From an uncultured Paracoccaceae bacterium (lineage in GTDB: Bacteria > Pseudomonadota > Alphaproteobacteria > Rhodobacterales > Rhodobacteraceae): a stretch of DNA of 64,000 bases. Below the pieces are notes generated by a model. The model did no database searches and had not been told where the DNA came from. It saw only the letters and a program-made list of their open reading frames with translations. Where the stretch lies: positions 21,977 to 85,976 of the forward strand of contig CAJXSR010000017.1 in NCBI GenBank assembly GCA_913061275.1, in the 5' to 3' direction. Below, in pieces: positions 51,741 to 61,333 of this stretch. The first letter of the stretch is position 1, and each line of letters starts with the position of its first letter. Both the position numbers and the translations under genes were made by a program.

Positions 51741-52937
51741 ATGACTTTCATATTATCTTTCGGAGTTTTGCTGGCATTTGCGCTGGTAATATTCTGCACC
51801 ATCAAGTGGTGGAATGTTCGGTGTATTGGGGTCACACCCGTGCATTTGTTTACATTTATCGCAATTTTATTCACATCGGGGTTGGATGTGGGGCTTATCA
51901 TGTTCCCGCTAACTGAATTTGGCGGATATGCGGAAGAGGCGGCGTATTCATTTACAAATCCATTGGCGATTGAGTTTGGCTTTTGGGGTTTTCTGATATG
52001 GGCGTTTTACTTTTTGACCGCATTTTATTTCTGCGTGATCGAACCGCGTGTAGGGTTCTTCAAGTTCACTATAGTGAAGCTTATTAACAACCTTGTAATC
52101 ATTGGAACCTGTGCATTTACAGCAAGTTTGTTCTTGATTTACTTACCAGGTTACATCCCAGAAATCGGTGATGGGGAAACTGTTGTAGCAACATTCTATG
52201 TGATTGTGTTTGCGGTGATTTTAGCTGCAGCCTATTCAAGCACCGACATTAAATATGTACGCATCTTGAGTGTAGGTTCAACAGTGTTGTTTGCAGCGTT
52301 GATCGTAGGCATGTGGATTTATGCAGGTATGAGCCTTGGTGAGTTTGGGTCGACATTGGCTGGCATTGGCGGGTATTTTGGGAATATCCACAAGTTTGTT
52401 CTGCCATTAACAGATTATCATGAGTTCTATTTGTTCTGGTGGTTTGCATGGTCGATTATGATCGGTCAGTTCACGTCACGGTTTGTTGGCGGATTGAAAA
52501 CGCAGCATCTGTTGTTAGCACTGCTTGTTATTCCATCCATTCCGTTGGCGACATGGTTCTCGGTTCTGTATTTCTATCATCTGAACGGAATTTCAACGAC
52601 TGGCGCTGTGAATATGGCAATGATCGTTGTGGGCATTACCTTTGTTGTCAACTCGCTTGATAGTTTGATCCGGCTTTACACCGATAACTTGTCTTTGACG
52701 ACAGAACGGTTTGGACGGGTTGTATATATTGCGGGTAATGTTGCGGTGTTGTTTGCCCTGACGCTTCTGTTCGAGAGTCAGTGGTTGCAAATCCAGTGGA
52801 TTGGGGCGGTTGTTGTGGGCATCTATTTTGCCTGCTTAATGTTCATCGTCATCAAGAAGCGTTCAGAAGTTATGGCAATCACTTCATCACCAGAAGGTCG
52901 TGATCTTGATTTCCACAAAATCGATACGGTTCACTAA
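51741..52937 (+). CDS. BCCT-like choline/betaine transporter, short form
   Basis: 398 aa with about 11 hydrophobic segments. Seen: the glycine-rich SGLDVGLIMFPLTEFGG, corresponding to the BCCT TM3 GxGxG...EP region, and FWWFAWSIMIGQFTSRFVGG, the counterpart of the BCCT signature WWISWSPFVGMF. Canonical BCCT carriers have ~500 residues and 12 helices; this one appears to lack the first helices and long tails. Strong ribosome site (GAGGAGGGG). Next to betI and betA, it most likely brings in choline. A GC-rich UUCG hairpin follows the stop. Confidence 0.75.
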   Translation: MTFILSFGVLLAFALVIFCTIKWWNVRCIGVTPVHLFTFIAILFTSGLDVGLIMFPLTEFGGYAEEAAYSFTNPLAIEFGFWGFLIWAFYFLTAFYFCVIEPRVGFFKFTIVKLINNLVIIGTCAFTASLFLIYLPGYIPEIGDGETVVATFYVIVFAVILAAAYSSTDIKYVRILSVGSTVLFAALIVGMWIYAGMSLGEFGSTLAGIGGYFGNIHKFVLPLTDYHEFYLFWWFAWSIMIGQFTSRFVGGLKTQHLLLALLVIPSIPLATWFSVLYFYHLNGISTTGAVNMAMIVVGITFVVNSLDSLIRLYTDNLSLTTERFGRVVYIAGNVAVLFALTLLFESQWLQIQWIGAVVVGIYFACLMFIVIKKRSEVMAITSSPEGRDLDFHKIDTVH

Positions 52938-52943
52938 TAGTGC

Positions 52944-52963
52944 CTCGCCCCTTCGGGGGCGAG
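52944..52963. terminator. GC-rich hairpin after the carrier gene
   Basis: Perfect 8-bp stem CTCGCCCC / GGGGCGAG with a TTCG tetraloop, 7 nt past the carrier stop and 60 nt before betA. No T-run follows, so it may stabilise the mRNA end or reduce read-through into betA rather than stop it fully. Confidence 0.5.
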
Positions 52964-53022
52964 TGCAACCAATTTGTCATTTAATATGACCGCTGCACTT
53001 TTGATATTAGGATTATAAAAAC

Positions 53023-54684
53023 TTGGAAGCTGATTATGTAATTGTCGGGGCTGGTTCTGCGGGTTGTGCGATGGCGTATCGCCTATCTGAGGATGGCAAG
53101 CATTCTGTTTTGGTGATTGAGTATGGTGGTACTGATGTAGGGCCGTTTATTCAAATGCCAGCGGCACTATCGTATCCGATGAACATGCCGATGTATGATT
53201 GGGGGTACAGTTCAGAACCTGAACCCTATTTGGGGGGGCGCAGTTTAGTTACGCCGCGCGGCAAAGTCGTGGGCGGTTCTTCGTCGATAAACGGTATGGT
53301 TTATGTGCGTGGTCATGCAAATGATTTTGACCATTGGGAAGAAAGCGGCGCCAAAGGCTGGGCCTATAAAGATGTGCTGCCTTACTATAAACGCATGGAA
53401 AGTTGGAACAGTGGCGGGCATGGCGGCGATGCGTCATGGCGGGGTTCGGACGGGCCTTTGCATGTTACACGCGGCCCACGCAAAAACCCTTTGTATCAGG
53501 CTTTTGTCGATGCAGGCCGGCAAGCTGGTTATCAAATCACAGGTGATTATAACGGTGAGCAGCAAGAGGGTTTTGGCCCGATGGAACAAACCGTTTATAA
53601 AGGCCGGCGTTGGTCTGCGGCAAACGCTTATTTGCGCCCTGCCTTGAAGCGGGAAAATTGTACGCTGATTAAAGGGTTTGCGCAAAAGGTTGTGATTAAA
53701 GATGGTCGCGCGGTTGGTGTTGCGGTCAAACGTGGCGGTAAGGTTGAAACCATCCATGCGCGGCGTGAGGTGATTATTGCGGCGTCATCAATCAATTCCC
53801 CAAAGCTGTTGATGCTGTCAGGTATTGGCCCTGCGGCACATCTGGCAGAGCATGGCATTGATGTTGTCGCTGATCGTGCGGGTGTTGGGCAAAACCTGCA
53901 AGACCATTTGGAGCTGTATCTACAGATGGCGGCATCGCAACCAATCACTTTGTTTAAACATTGGAACTTGTTTTCCAAGGCACTGATCGGGGCGCAGTGG
54001 TTGTTTACCAAAACAGGATTGGGCGCGTCCAATCAATTTGAAAGTGCCGCGTTTATTCGGTCAAAAGCGGGCGTGGAATATCCTGACATTCAATACCATT
54101 TCCTGCCAATGGCTGTGCGATATGATGGTAAGGCTGCCGCAGAGGGGCATGGGTTTCAGGCCCATACTGGGCCGATGCGATCAACCTCTCGCGGGGCGGT
54201 TACTTTGCGTTCGGCAGATCCTAAAGATGCACCAAAAATATTATTTAACTATATGAGCCATGATGAGGACTGGGCTGATTTTCGCAACTGTATCCGTTTG
54301 ACCCGTGAGATTTTTGCGCAAGAGGCATTCAAGCCCTTTGTTAAACATGAAATACAGCCAGGGGATGCTTTGCAGTCTGATGATGAACTAAACTGCTTTA
54401 TCAAAGAACATGTGGAAAGTGCGTATCATCCGTGTGGCACTTGCAAGATGGGCGCAATAGACGACCCAATGGCGGTGGTTGACCCTGAATGTAGTGTCAT
54501 CGGGGTTGATGGCTTGCGGGTGGCGGATAGCTCTATTTTTCCGCGCATAACAAACGGCAATCTGAACGGGCCATCTATTATGACAGGTGAGAAGGCTGCC
54601 GATCATATACTGGGGAAGACCATGCTGGCCCCGTCGAATGCACAGCCGTGGGAACATCCTGATTGGGCGACGCAACAAAGGTAA
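53023..54684 (+). CDS. betA: choline dehydrogenase
   Basis: FAD-dependent GMC oxidoreductase, 553 aa, oxidising choline to betaine aldehyde (and possibly on to betaine) at the membrane. Seen: [18 protein letters not shown] at the N-terminus (FAD Rossmann motif), [21 protein letters not shown] (GMC signature 1), [13 protein letters not shown] (signature 2), and [10 protein letters not shown] with the catalytic histidine. The start is TTG, chosen because the family begins right here; AGGA lies 10 nt upstream. betB (betaine aldehyde dehydrogenase) is not in the window, so the second oxidation step must be encoded elsewhere or done by BetA. Confidence 0.94.
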   Translation: MEADYVIVGAGSAGCAMAYRLSEDGKHSVLVIEYGGTDVGPFIQMPAALSYPMNMPMYDWGYSSEPEPYLGGRSLVTPRGKVVGGSSSINGMVYVRGHANDFDHWEESGAKGWAYKDVLPYYKRMESWNSGGHGGDASWRGSDGPLHVTRGPRKNPLYQAFVDAGRQAGYQITGDYNGEQQEGFGPMEQTVYKGRRWSAANAYLRPALKRENCTLIKGFAQKVVIKDGRAVGVAVKRGGKVETIHARREVIIAASSINSPKLLMLSGIGPAAHLAEHGIDVVADRAGVGQNLQDHLELYLQMAASQPITLFKHWNLFSKALIGAQWLFTKTGLGASNQFESAAFIRSKAGVEYPDIQYHFLPMAVRYDGKAAAEGHGFQAHTGPMRSTSRGAVTLRSADPKDAPKILFNYMSHDEDWADFRNCIRLTREIFAQEAFKPFVKHEIQPGDALQSDDELNCFIKEHVESAYHPCGTCKMGAIDDPMAVVDPECSVIGVDGLRVADSSIFPRITNGNLNGPSIMTGEKAADHILGKTMLAPSNAQPWEHPDWATQQR

Positions 54685-54761
54685 CTTAAGTTTGAACAGC
54701 TTGTATTAAGGTTTATGTGTAAGTAACTATTAAGCAAGTTTCAAAATTAAGGTATTGGTAC

Positions 54762-56396
54762 ATGACGCAAACAGTTGAACAGGCTTGGGATATTTTGGCC
54801 GCAGATTGGCAACGGCTTCAATCACAACATTTGCGCGATATGTTTGCCAATGATCCCGACCGGTTTGATGGGTTTTCATTTAGTCTTGATGACTTGACGA
54901 TTGATTTTTCCAAGGAACGGATTGATGCGGGTGCATTGGCGCATTTATTTGACTTGGCACGTGCGGCTGATGTTGAAGACAGTCGTGATGCTATGTTTGC
55001 AGGAAAACATATTAATACAACCGAAGACCGTGCGGTTTTACACGTCGCGCTGCGGGGATCACCCGATGATGGGTATCAGGCTGACGGGCAAGCCACGGCT
55101 GATTTGGTTGACCCTGTGCTAAGCGCATTTTTGCAATTTGCCGATGATGTGCGGGCAGGACAAGTGACCAATGCAAAGGGCGTGGCATTTAAGGATGTGA
55201 TTAACATTGGCATCGGCGGTTCGGATTTGGGGCCTGTCATGGCGACGCGTGCGATGTCTAAATTTTCTGGCGAAGGGCCGAATGTTTATTTTGTATCGAA
55301 CGTGGATGGGGCGCATTTGCGCGATGCTACGCGTGATCTAAACCCTGAAACCACATTGTTTTTAATCGCATCTAAATCGTTCACGACACAGGAAACCATG
55401 ATTAATGCGCAAGCGGCGAAAGTGTGGGTTGAAAATTCTATCGGGGTTGAAGCGTCAAAAGCGCATTTTGCAGCCGTTTCCACCAATCTTGACGCGACAA
55501 GTGCATTTGGCATCGCACCTGAACGTGTTTTTGGTTTTTGGGATTGGGTTGGTGGGCGTTATTCACTAACTTCGTCCATCGGCTTGTCATTGGCGATTGC
55601 AATCGGCAGTGAAAATTTTCGCGCTTTTCTGGATGGGTTTCGCGATATGGATCAACATTTCAAGAACACGCCTTTAGAGCGGAACTTGCCAGTTTTGCTG
55701 GCCCTAGTCGGTATTTGGCGGCGCAATATTATGGGTTGTGCAACTGTAGCCTTGATCCCTTATAATCAACGGCTGGAAAACTTTTCATCCTATTTGCAGC
55801 AAATGGACATGGAAAGTAACGGCAAACGTGTCACTAAAGATGGCGCAGAGGTTGCAACAAAAACAGGGCCGGTAATCTGGGGGGATGCAGGCACAAATGC
55901 GCAGCATTCATTTTTTCAGTTAATCCACCAAGGCACGGATATTGTGCCGATCGATTTTATGATTACCGCACAACCGACATCATATCTGGTGGAACAACAT
56001 GATCTTTTAACCGCAAATTTCCTAGCGCAATCACACGCGCTTGCATTTGGGAAAACTGCACAGGAAGTGCGCGATGAATTGTTGGTGGCGGGGGATGACC
56101 CTGCAACAGTTGAAGCGCTTGTCCCGCATCGAACTTTTCCGGGCAATAGGCCAAGTACTTCTATTTTATATAGCAGCCTGACACCGTATAGCCTGGGGCG
56201 GTTGATAGCACTTTATGAACATAAAGTCTTTGTGCAAGGTGTGATTTGGAATGTGAATTCATTTGACCAATGGGGCGTTGAATTGGGTAAGGTAATGGCC
56301 AATCAACTGGCCCCTATGCTGGACGACGGGGCTGATCTATCGGGTCTTAATTCATCGACCAGAGGTTTGATCGAAAATATACATGCATTAAAATAA
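54762..56396 (+). CDS. pgi: glucose-6-phosphate isomerase
   Basis: Interconverts glucose-6-phosphate and fructose-6-phosphate. 544 aa, normal length. Seen: INIGIGGSDLGPVM, ASKSFTTQETM, the FGFWDWVGGRYSLTSSIGLS block, the QQMDMESNGKRVTKDG signature, and WGDAGTNAQHSFFQLIHQG with the catalytic Glu/His region. Ribosome site AAGG 9 nt before ATG. Its presence near the replicon is notable because pgi is normally chromosomal; the link to the glycan genes is supply of fructose-6-phosphate for GDP-mannose. Confidence 0.96.
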   Translation: MTQTVEQAWDILAADWQRLQSQHLRDMFANDPDRFDGFSFSLDDLTIDFSKERIDAGALAHLFDLARAADVEDSRDAMFAGKHINTTEDRAVLHVALRGSPDDGYQADGQATADLVDPVLSAFLQFADDVRAGQVTNAKGVAFKDVINIGIGGSDLGPVMATRAMSKFSGEGPNVYFVSNVDGAHLRDATRDLNPETTLFLIASKSFTTQETMINAQAAKVWVENSIGVEASKAHFAAVSTNLDATSAFGIAPERVFGFWDWVGGRYSLTSSIGLSLAIAIGSENFRAFLDGFRDMDQHFKNTPLERNLPVLLALVGIWRRNIMGCATVALIPYNQRLENFSSYLQQMDMESNGKRVTKDGAEVATKTGPVIWGDAGTNAQHSFFQLIHQGTDIVPIDFMITAQPTSYLVEQHDLLTANFLAQSHALAFGKTAQEVRDELLVAGDDPATVEALVPHRTFPGNRPSTSILYSSLTPYSLGRLIALYEHKVFVQGVIWNVNSFDQWGVELGKVMANQLAPMLDDGADLSGLNSSTRGLIENIHALK

Positions 56397-56434
56397 GATT
56401 GACTCTTTTGTCGAAAAAAAGCGTTCTGTCGCGG

Positions 56435-58165
56435 ATGAAGTTAAAGATAGATACAACAAAAAGCCAAATACACGTCAAGAAGCCACTGTTTTTATTTGTA
56501 GCAGCGTGCATGATTTTGGCAGTATTGTTTTATGGTGCCACATCGGTTTTTCGCACATTGGAATTAAGCCAATCCGAAGCAAAACTATCGCTATATGAGA
56601 CAACCATAGAAAATGAGTTGCGCCGTTTGGATTACCTTCCTGTTGTTGTTGCAGACAAGTTGGATGTGTTTAATGCGGTACGGTATTCCCCTTCAGAGGA
56701 TTTGAATCAGGAGTTGCTAAATTTATCGCGCGATGCGCGGGCCGAGGCTATTTATATTATGAATGCGCAAGGCGTGACTATTGCGACATCAAATTTTAAA
56801 GACACTCCGAATTTTATGGGTAAGAATTATGGCTTTCGACCCTATTTCAAGAAAGCGATGCAGGGGCAGCGCGCAGGGCTGTTTGCTATCGGGGTTACGA
56901 CGTTGCGGCCCGGTTATTTTTTATCGGCGCCAATTTTTGATTTGGGGAAACCCATCGGTGTGGCGGTTGTGAAGCTTGATCTGACCAGCCTTACAAATAC
57001 GTTAGAGCAAACCAATGAAATGATTTTTGTGTCTAATTCGGATGATGTAATTGTTTTATCGTCGCGTCCTGTGTGGCGGTATCGTGCATTGCGCGAATTT
57101 ACAGATATTGAGCGAAAGAAGATTGATAAAAAACGCCAATTTGACACGCAGGATTTAAGTTTTCTTGATTGGGATGTTAGGTCTGACAATGTTGCATTTT
57201 TAGGCGGGCGAGAATTTTTATCATTGGAGGTGGCATTAAAAGCCCCTGCGTGGACGGTACATTATCTAGGGGATACCAGCCCAATCCGTGAACGCGCTTT
57301 GTTGGTTGTCGCGGTGACAGCTGGATTAATGGCACTTTCCGCACTTGCATTTTTGCTGATGCGGTCAGGTCGTTTGCGCCGTGCTTTATCTGCGTCACAA
57401 GAAGATCGCAAACGGCTGCAACGTGAAATAGAAGTGCGCAGGCAGGCCGAACGCCGCCTTACGCATGCGCAAGAAGAGTTAAAACGTAGCAGTAAATTGG
57501 CGGCATTAGGACAATTAGCGGCATCTGTAACACATGAGTTAGGCCAACCGATTTCAGCGATGAAAAACTATTTGGCCGCAGAAGAAATCGCAGGTGATGC
57601 ACCGCAAAGCGGGCTGGGGCGGCAACTATCACAGATTGTGGTGAGGATGGAAAACATCACAAAACAGTTGCGATTTTTTGCCAGCGACCGTGGTGAGGAT
57701 ATGGCACCTGTAATATTACAAAATGTTGTGCGCGGTGCGTTGGGTTTGTTTAAACATGATTTTGAAGAGACGACTATCAAGCAGATTACACAGATGCCTA
57801 CCCACGATATTTTAGTTTTTGGAAATCAACAAAGGCTTGAGCAAGTTATCATCAACGTTATTCGCAATGCTATTATGGCCATAGAGGATAGGCCAAAGCG
57901 CCGCATTATGATTGATCTTTCAGAAACGGGCGGCAAAGCTGTTTTAAGTGTTATTGATACGGGTGCGGGTTTAGGTGGGCAAACTATAGAGCAACTGTCA
58001 GAACCTTTTCACACAACGCGGTCTTCGGGTGTTGGTATGGGGCTTGGGCTTGCGATTTCGGCATCAATCATTCAAGAACATGGCGGTAGTTTAACTGCAA
58101 AAGATGTGCAAACAGGGGGTGCAGAATTTATTATTACTTTAGATGTTTTGCAAAATGGCAGTTGA
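56435..58165 (+). CDS. dctB: C4-dicarboxylate sensor histidine kinase DctB
   Basis: 576 aa from the ATG at 56435; TTG codons at 56399 and 56408 are alternatives and no start has a clear ribosome site. Two membrane segments (PLFLFVAACMILAVLFYGATSV and ALLVVAVTAGLMALSALAFLLM) enclose a ~250-residue periplasmic Cache-type sensor (VTIATSNFKDTPNFMGKNY, FRPYF), as in DctB. Then a coiled coil, HisKA (SVTHELGQPISAMKNYL, His acceptor) and HATPase (NVIRNAIMAIE, DTGAGLGG, GMGLGLAIS). Senses succinate-type acids and phosphorylates DctD, whose gene follows directly. Confidence 0.88.
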   Translation: MKLKIDTTKSQIHVKKPLFLFVAACMILAVLFYGATSVFRTLELSQSEAKLSLYETTIENELRRLDYLPVVVADKLDVFNAVRYSPSEDLNQELLNLSRDARAEAIYIMNAQGVTIATSNFKDTPNFMGKNYGFRPYFKKAMQGQRAGLFAIGVTTLRPGYFLSAPIFDLGKPIGVAVVKLDLTSLTNTLEQTNEMIFVSNSDDVIVLSSRPVWRYRALREFTDIERKKIDKKRQFDTQDLSFLDWDVRSDNVAFLGGREFLSLEVALKAPAWTVHYLGDTSPIRERALLVVAVTAGLMALSALAFLLMRSGRLRRALSASQEDRKRLQREIEVRRQAERRLTHAQEELKRSSKLAALGQLAASVTHELGQPISAMKNYLAAEEIAGDAPQSGLGRQLSQIVVRMENITKQLRFFASDRGEDMAPVILQNVVRGALGLFKHDFEETTIKQITQMPTHDILVFGNQQRLEQVIINVIRNAIMAIEDRPKRRIMIDLSETGGKAVLSVIDTGAGLGGQTIEQLSEPFHTTRSSGVGMGLGLAISASIIQEHGGSLTAKDVQTGGAEFIITLDVLQNGS

Positions 58166-58166
58166 A

Positions 58167-59477
58167 ATGATGGATCAAGCATCAAAATTTCATGTGGTGA
58201 TTATTGATGACGACAAAGAGATGCGTCAGTCTTTGGTGCATCTTTTGTCGCGTACAGGCTGGCTGGTAAGTGAACTGTCTACCGCTGAAGGGGCTGAACA
58301 GAAGATAGGGGAAATTCAACCTGATGTGATTTTATCTGATGTTAGGATGCCGCGCCGATCGGGTTTAGAATTACTACAAAGCCTGCAAGGCCAGAATGCA
58401 CCACCGATGGTGATGATTTCAGCGCATGGTGATATTCCCATGGCGGTAGAAGCTATACAAGACGGGGCTTATGGGTTTTTGGAAAAACCGTTTGATCCGC
58501 GCCGCCTGTTAGGAATTTTGGAACATGCAGCGAAGCAACATAGATTGCAGGTAAATACGGATCGGTTGCGCGAACGGTTATCAGCACAAGCTGGCTTGAA
58601 CAGGGTTTTGTTGGGTGACACGGATGTGGTGAAACGGTTGCGCGATGACATAGTGGATTATGCAGGCCTTGATATTAATGTGATGATTTTGGGTGCAACA
58701 GGTACTGGCAAAGAGTTGGTGGCAAATGCATTGCACAATCTTTCAGAGCGGTCAGATAAAGCTTTTTTGCCTGTTAACTGTGCCACATTAAATCTTGAGC
58801 GATTTGATGCAATTTTTGCAAAAGCCAATGGCGGCACATTGTTTTTGGATGAATTTACGGCGGCACCCATTGACGTGCAGGCAATGTTATTGCGGATTGT
58901 CGATACACAAGAAGTTACCTCTGCTATTACAGGGGATCAGGTGCGGCTGGATGTGCGATTTATTTCTGCCACGAATGAAAATATTGATGCAGCACTTGAT
59001 GAAGGTGTGTTGCGTAAAGATTTGTATCATCGGTTGAATACAGTGATTTTAGAGCTACCAAGTTTGCAAGACCGTAAAGACGATATTGCATTGTTGTTTG
59101 AACACTTCATCGGGCGCCATGCTGAAGTTTATGAAATTGATCCGCCCCAGCAGACCGCGGCAGATTTATCTGCATTGCTGTCCCATGATTGGGCTGGAAA
59201 TGTGCGTGAGCTACGCAATGTGGCGGAACGGTGTGTGTTGGCGGCAAGGCGCGGGCATGGCTCTGTGATGGATGCTTTACGCATTGTGGACGACAGTGAT
59301 GATATGCCTGAAAATCTTCGTGGCGCTATGGCTGCGTTTGAAAAGCAACTGATCGGGCGCGCCATTCAGGCGCATCGCGGACGCATGGATGATACGGCCG
59401 ATGCTTTAGGCATAGGGCGGCGTACCTTGAATGAGAAAATTGTTAAGCTTGGGCTGGATAAGGAAAAGTTACTTTAG
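58167..59477 (+). CDS. dctD: DctD-type response regulator lacking GAFTGA
   Basis: 436 aa. Domains: receiver (VVIIDDDKEMRQS, phospho-acceptor Asp in DVILSDVRMPRRSG), AAA+ (Walker A GATGTGKE, Walker B GGTLFLDEF, SHDWAGNVRELRN) and a Fis-type helix-turn-helix (DTADALGIGRRTLNEKI). Between NCATL and the Walker B GG only ~15 residues are present, so the ELFGHEKGAFTGA loop that contacts sigma-54 is missing (about 20 residues deleted). As in Rhodobacter capsulatus NtrC, it may activate with the main sigma factor. ATG at 58167 follows the dctB stop by 1 nt; an overlapping ATG at 58143 is possible. Confidence 0.88.
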   Translation: MMDQASKFHVVIIDDDKEMRQSLVHLLSRTGWLVSELSTAEGAEQKIGEIQPDVILSDVRMPRRSGLELLQSLQGQNAPPMVMISAHGDIPMAVEAIQDGAYGFLEKPFDPRRLLGILEHAAKQHRLQVNTDRLRERLSAQAGLNRVLLGDTDVVKRLRDDIVDYAGLDINVMILGATGTGKELVANALHNLSERSDKAFLPVNCATLNLERFDAIFAKANGGTLFLDEFTAAPIDVQAMLLRIVDTQEVTSAITGDQVRLDVRFISATNENIDAALDEGVLRKDLYHRLNTVILELPSLQDRKDDIALLFEHFIGRHAEVYEIDPPQQTAADLSALLSHDWAGNVRELRNVAERCVLAARRGHGSVMDALRIVDDSDDMPENLRGAMAAFEKQLIGRAIQAHRGRMDDTADALGIGRRTLNEKIVKLGLDKEKLL

Positions 59478-59483
59478 ATGCAG

Positions 59484-59501
59484 CCTGCGGAAATCCGCAG
59501 G
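59484..59501 (+). terminator. hairpin after dctD
   Basis: Stem CCTGCGG / CCGCAGG with loop AAAT, 7 nt past the dctD stop. No T-run, so termination is probable but not certain. Confidence 0.45.
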
Positions 59502-59574
59502 GCAGGGCGGTTTGAGGGTACAAAAATACTCATACTCAAAGCATGCACTGTTAGTGTAGCTTGTGCTTATGGGT

Positions 59575-59595
59575 CGATTCCCCCCTTGGGAATCG
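59575..59595. promoter_or_regulatory. inverted repeat upstream of dctP
   Basis: Perfect 8-bp arms CGATTCCC and GGGAATCG with a 5-nt spacer, 25 nt before the dctP start. Likely regulator site or 5'-leader hairpin. A DctD operator is one possibility. I saw no -24/-12 sigma-54 promoter here. Confidence 0.45.
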
Positions 59596-59619
59596 TATTG
59601 GATTTTCTGGGAGAAAAAC

Positions 59620-60624
59620 ATGAAATTTAATTTTAAAATGATCGCTATGGCCACAGTGGCAACGGCTTTTGCTGGTGAAGCTTTGGCTGTTGAATGGAAC
59701 GTGTCCCTTTGGGGAAAACGCCGTGCGTTTACCGAGCATGTTGAAAAAATGGCTGAATTGGTTTCTGCAAAAACCAATGGTGAATTTACGATGAACATTT
59801 CTTATGGCGGTCTGTCTAAGAATAAAGAAAACCTTGATGGTATTTCTATCGGTGCATTTGAAATGGCGCAGTTCTGTGCCGGTTATCACCGCGATAAAAA
59901 CCCGTCTATCACAGTGCTTGAGCTGCCATTCTTGGGCGTGTCTTCACTAGAAGAAGAACGCACAATCAGCCAAGCTGTATATAACCACCCTGCTGTTGTT
60001 GCAGATCTGGCGCGTTGGAATGCAACTTTGTTGATGCCGTCACCATTGCCACAATATAATCTTGTGGGTGTGGGCGATGCGCCTAAAACCCTAGCTGATT
60101 TTACTGGTATGGCCGTGCGTGCAACGGGCGGTGTTGGTAAAGCAATGGGGGCTGTTGGTGCTGTGCCGACATCTATGTCAGCAACAGAAGTACGCCAAGC
60201 ATTGGACAGCGGTGTTGTTAAAGCGGTGGCTTTTGCACCACACGCGCACATGTCATATGGCACTATTGAAACTGGCAAGTGGTGGACAACTAACTTGAAC
60301 CCAGGCACCGTGAATTGCCCAGTTGTGGCAAATACGGATGCGTTGAATGAATTGTCTGACGCACATCGTGCAGCGTTGTTGGGTTCTATTGACGAGTCGT
60401 TGGATCATTACATCAGTGCTTACAATGGTAAGACAATGGATGCTTGGGGCCCTAAACTGACTGAAAAAGGTATTGTTTCTGTAACTTACGAAGGTGATGA
60501 GCTGGCTGCATTTAAAGATGCGGTTGCTGGCCCTGCGGCGGCTTCTTGGATTTCAGATATGAATGCCAAAGGCCTGCCAGCACAGGAACTTTATGATCTT
60601 GTGACAGGTATGGTAGGCAAATAA
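59620..60624 (+). CDS. dctP: TRAP transporter substrate-binding protein (DctP family)
   Basis: 334 aa periplasmic binding protein. Signal peptide MIAMATVATAFAGEALA, then the mature start VEWNVSLWGKR. Shows the DctP pattern: the GVGDAPKTLADFTGMAVRATGG segment around the carboxylate-binding arginine, and VRQALDSGVVKAVAFAP. The ATG at 59620 has GGGAG 6 nt upstream; an earlier ATG in frame (59563) lacks this and would hide the signal peptide. Delivers an organic acid to DctQM; C4-dicarboxylate by context with dctBD, although many relatives bind other acids. Confidence 0.9.
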   Translation: MKFNFKMIAMATVATAFAGEALAVEWNVSLWGKRRAFTEHVEKMAELVSAKTNGEFTMNISYGGLSKNKENLDGISIGAFEMAQFCAGYHRDKNPSITVLELPFLGVSSLEEERTISQAVYNHPAVVADLARWNATLLMPSPLPQYNLVGVGDAPKTLADFTGMAVRATGGVGKAMGAVGAVPTSMSATEVRQALDSGVVKAVAFAPHAHMSYGTIETGKWWTTNLNPGTVNCPVVANTDALNELSDAHRAALLGSIDESLDHYISAYNGKTMDAWGPKLTEKGIVSVTYEGDELAAFKDAVAGPAAASWISDMNAKGLPAQELYDLVTGMVGK

Positions 60625-60646
60625 GCCTAGCAATTTGAGTGATAAC

Positions 60647-60680
60647 GGTTGTCGCGCAAATTTGTGCGGCAACCTTTTTT
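60647..60680 (+). terminator. Rho-independent terminator/attenuator between dctP and dctQ
   Basis: Stem beginning GGTTGTCGCGCA, loop around AATTT, closing GTGCGGCAACC, then TTTTTT. Lies 23 nt past the dctP stop. It would make dctP mRNA more abundant than dctQM, as is common in TRAP operons. Confidence 0.8.
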
Positions 60681-60694
60681 AAAGGGGGCGGGTT

Positions 60695-61318
60695 ATGGCC
60701 GGGAAATCTTCGGTTCTTCAGGATGACAGTTTATTAAGTAGGTTAGATCGTAAGCTTTATCGCTTTGAGGGCTGGCTTGCATTGTTAAGCGGTTTGGCGG
60801 TTTTTTCACTGATGCTACTTGCTGTGGTGTCGGTCACTGGGCGACATTCCATCAACCAACCACTGCCAGGCTATGTAGACTGGATTGAACAAGCTATGCC
60901 GTTAATTGCGTTCATGGGGGTTGCTTACACCCAACGGGATGGCGGGCATATACGCATGGATATTGTTGTGGGTGCTTTGCGCGGGCGCTTGTTATGGGGT
61001 GCAGAATTTATCACCGTGTTCTTAATGCTGGTGGTGATGATCCTGATTACGTGGGGCGCATGGGCACATTTTGGACGCAGCTTTGATTTTGCCGCACCGT
61101 TATGGAGCCGTGACAGTTCTATGGATATTGCCCTGCCACTATGGCCTGCAAAGCTGTTGGCGCCGATTGCCTTTGGTACTTTGTGTGCAAGGTTTTCTTT
61201 GCAACTGGTTGCTTATGGCCGTGCATTTATTCGAAATGAAACCTCTCCTATTGCGGTGCCGTTAATTGAAACGGCAGCAGAGCAAGCGTTGAGAGAAGCC
61301 GAACATGTGTCGGGTTAA
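60695..61318 (+). CDS. dctQ: TRAP transporter small permease (DctQ family)
   Basis: 207 aa inner-membrane protein with four hydrophobic segments (about residues 25-48, 64-84, 102-125 and 148-170). Seen: the QxDGGHIRMDI segment (YTQRDGGHIRMDIVVG), typical of DctQ. AAAGGGGGCGGG provides the ribosome site. Partner of DctM; the pair uses the sodium gradient. Confidence 0.9.
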   Translation: MAGKSSVLQDDSLLSRLDRKLYRFEGWLALLSGLAVFSLMLLAVVSVTGRHSINQPLPGYVDWIEQAMPLIAFMGVAYTQRDGGHIRMDIVVGALRGRLLWGAEFITVFLMLVVMILITWGAWAHFGRSFDFAAPLWSRDSSMDIALPLWPAKLLAPIAFGTLCARFSLQLVAYGRAFIRNETSPIAVPLIETAAEQALREAEHVSG

Positions 61319-61333
61319 AAAAGGTTAGAGATT

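Noticed and set aside
59502..59619. Sigma-54 (-24/-12) promoter upstream of dctP
   Set aside because: Looked for TGGCAC-N5-TTGC-type spacing and found no convincing match, consistent with the GAFTGA-less regulator.
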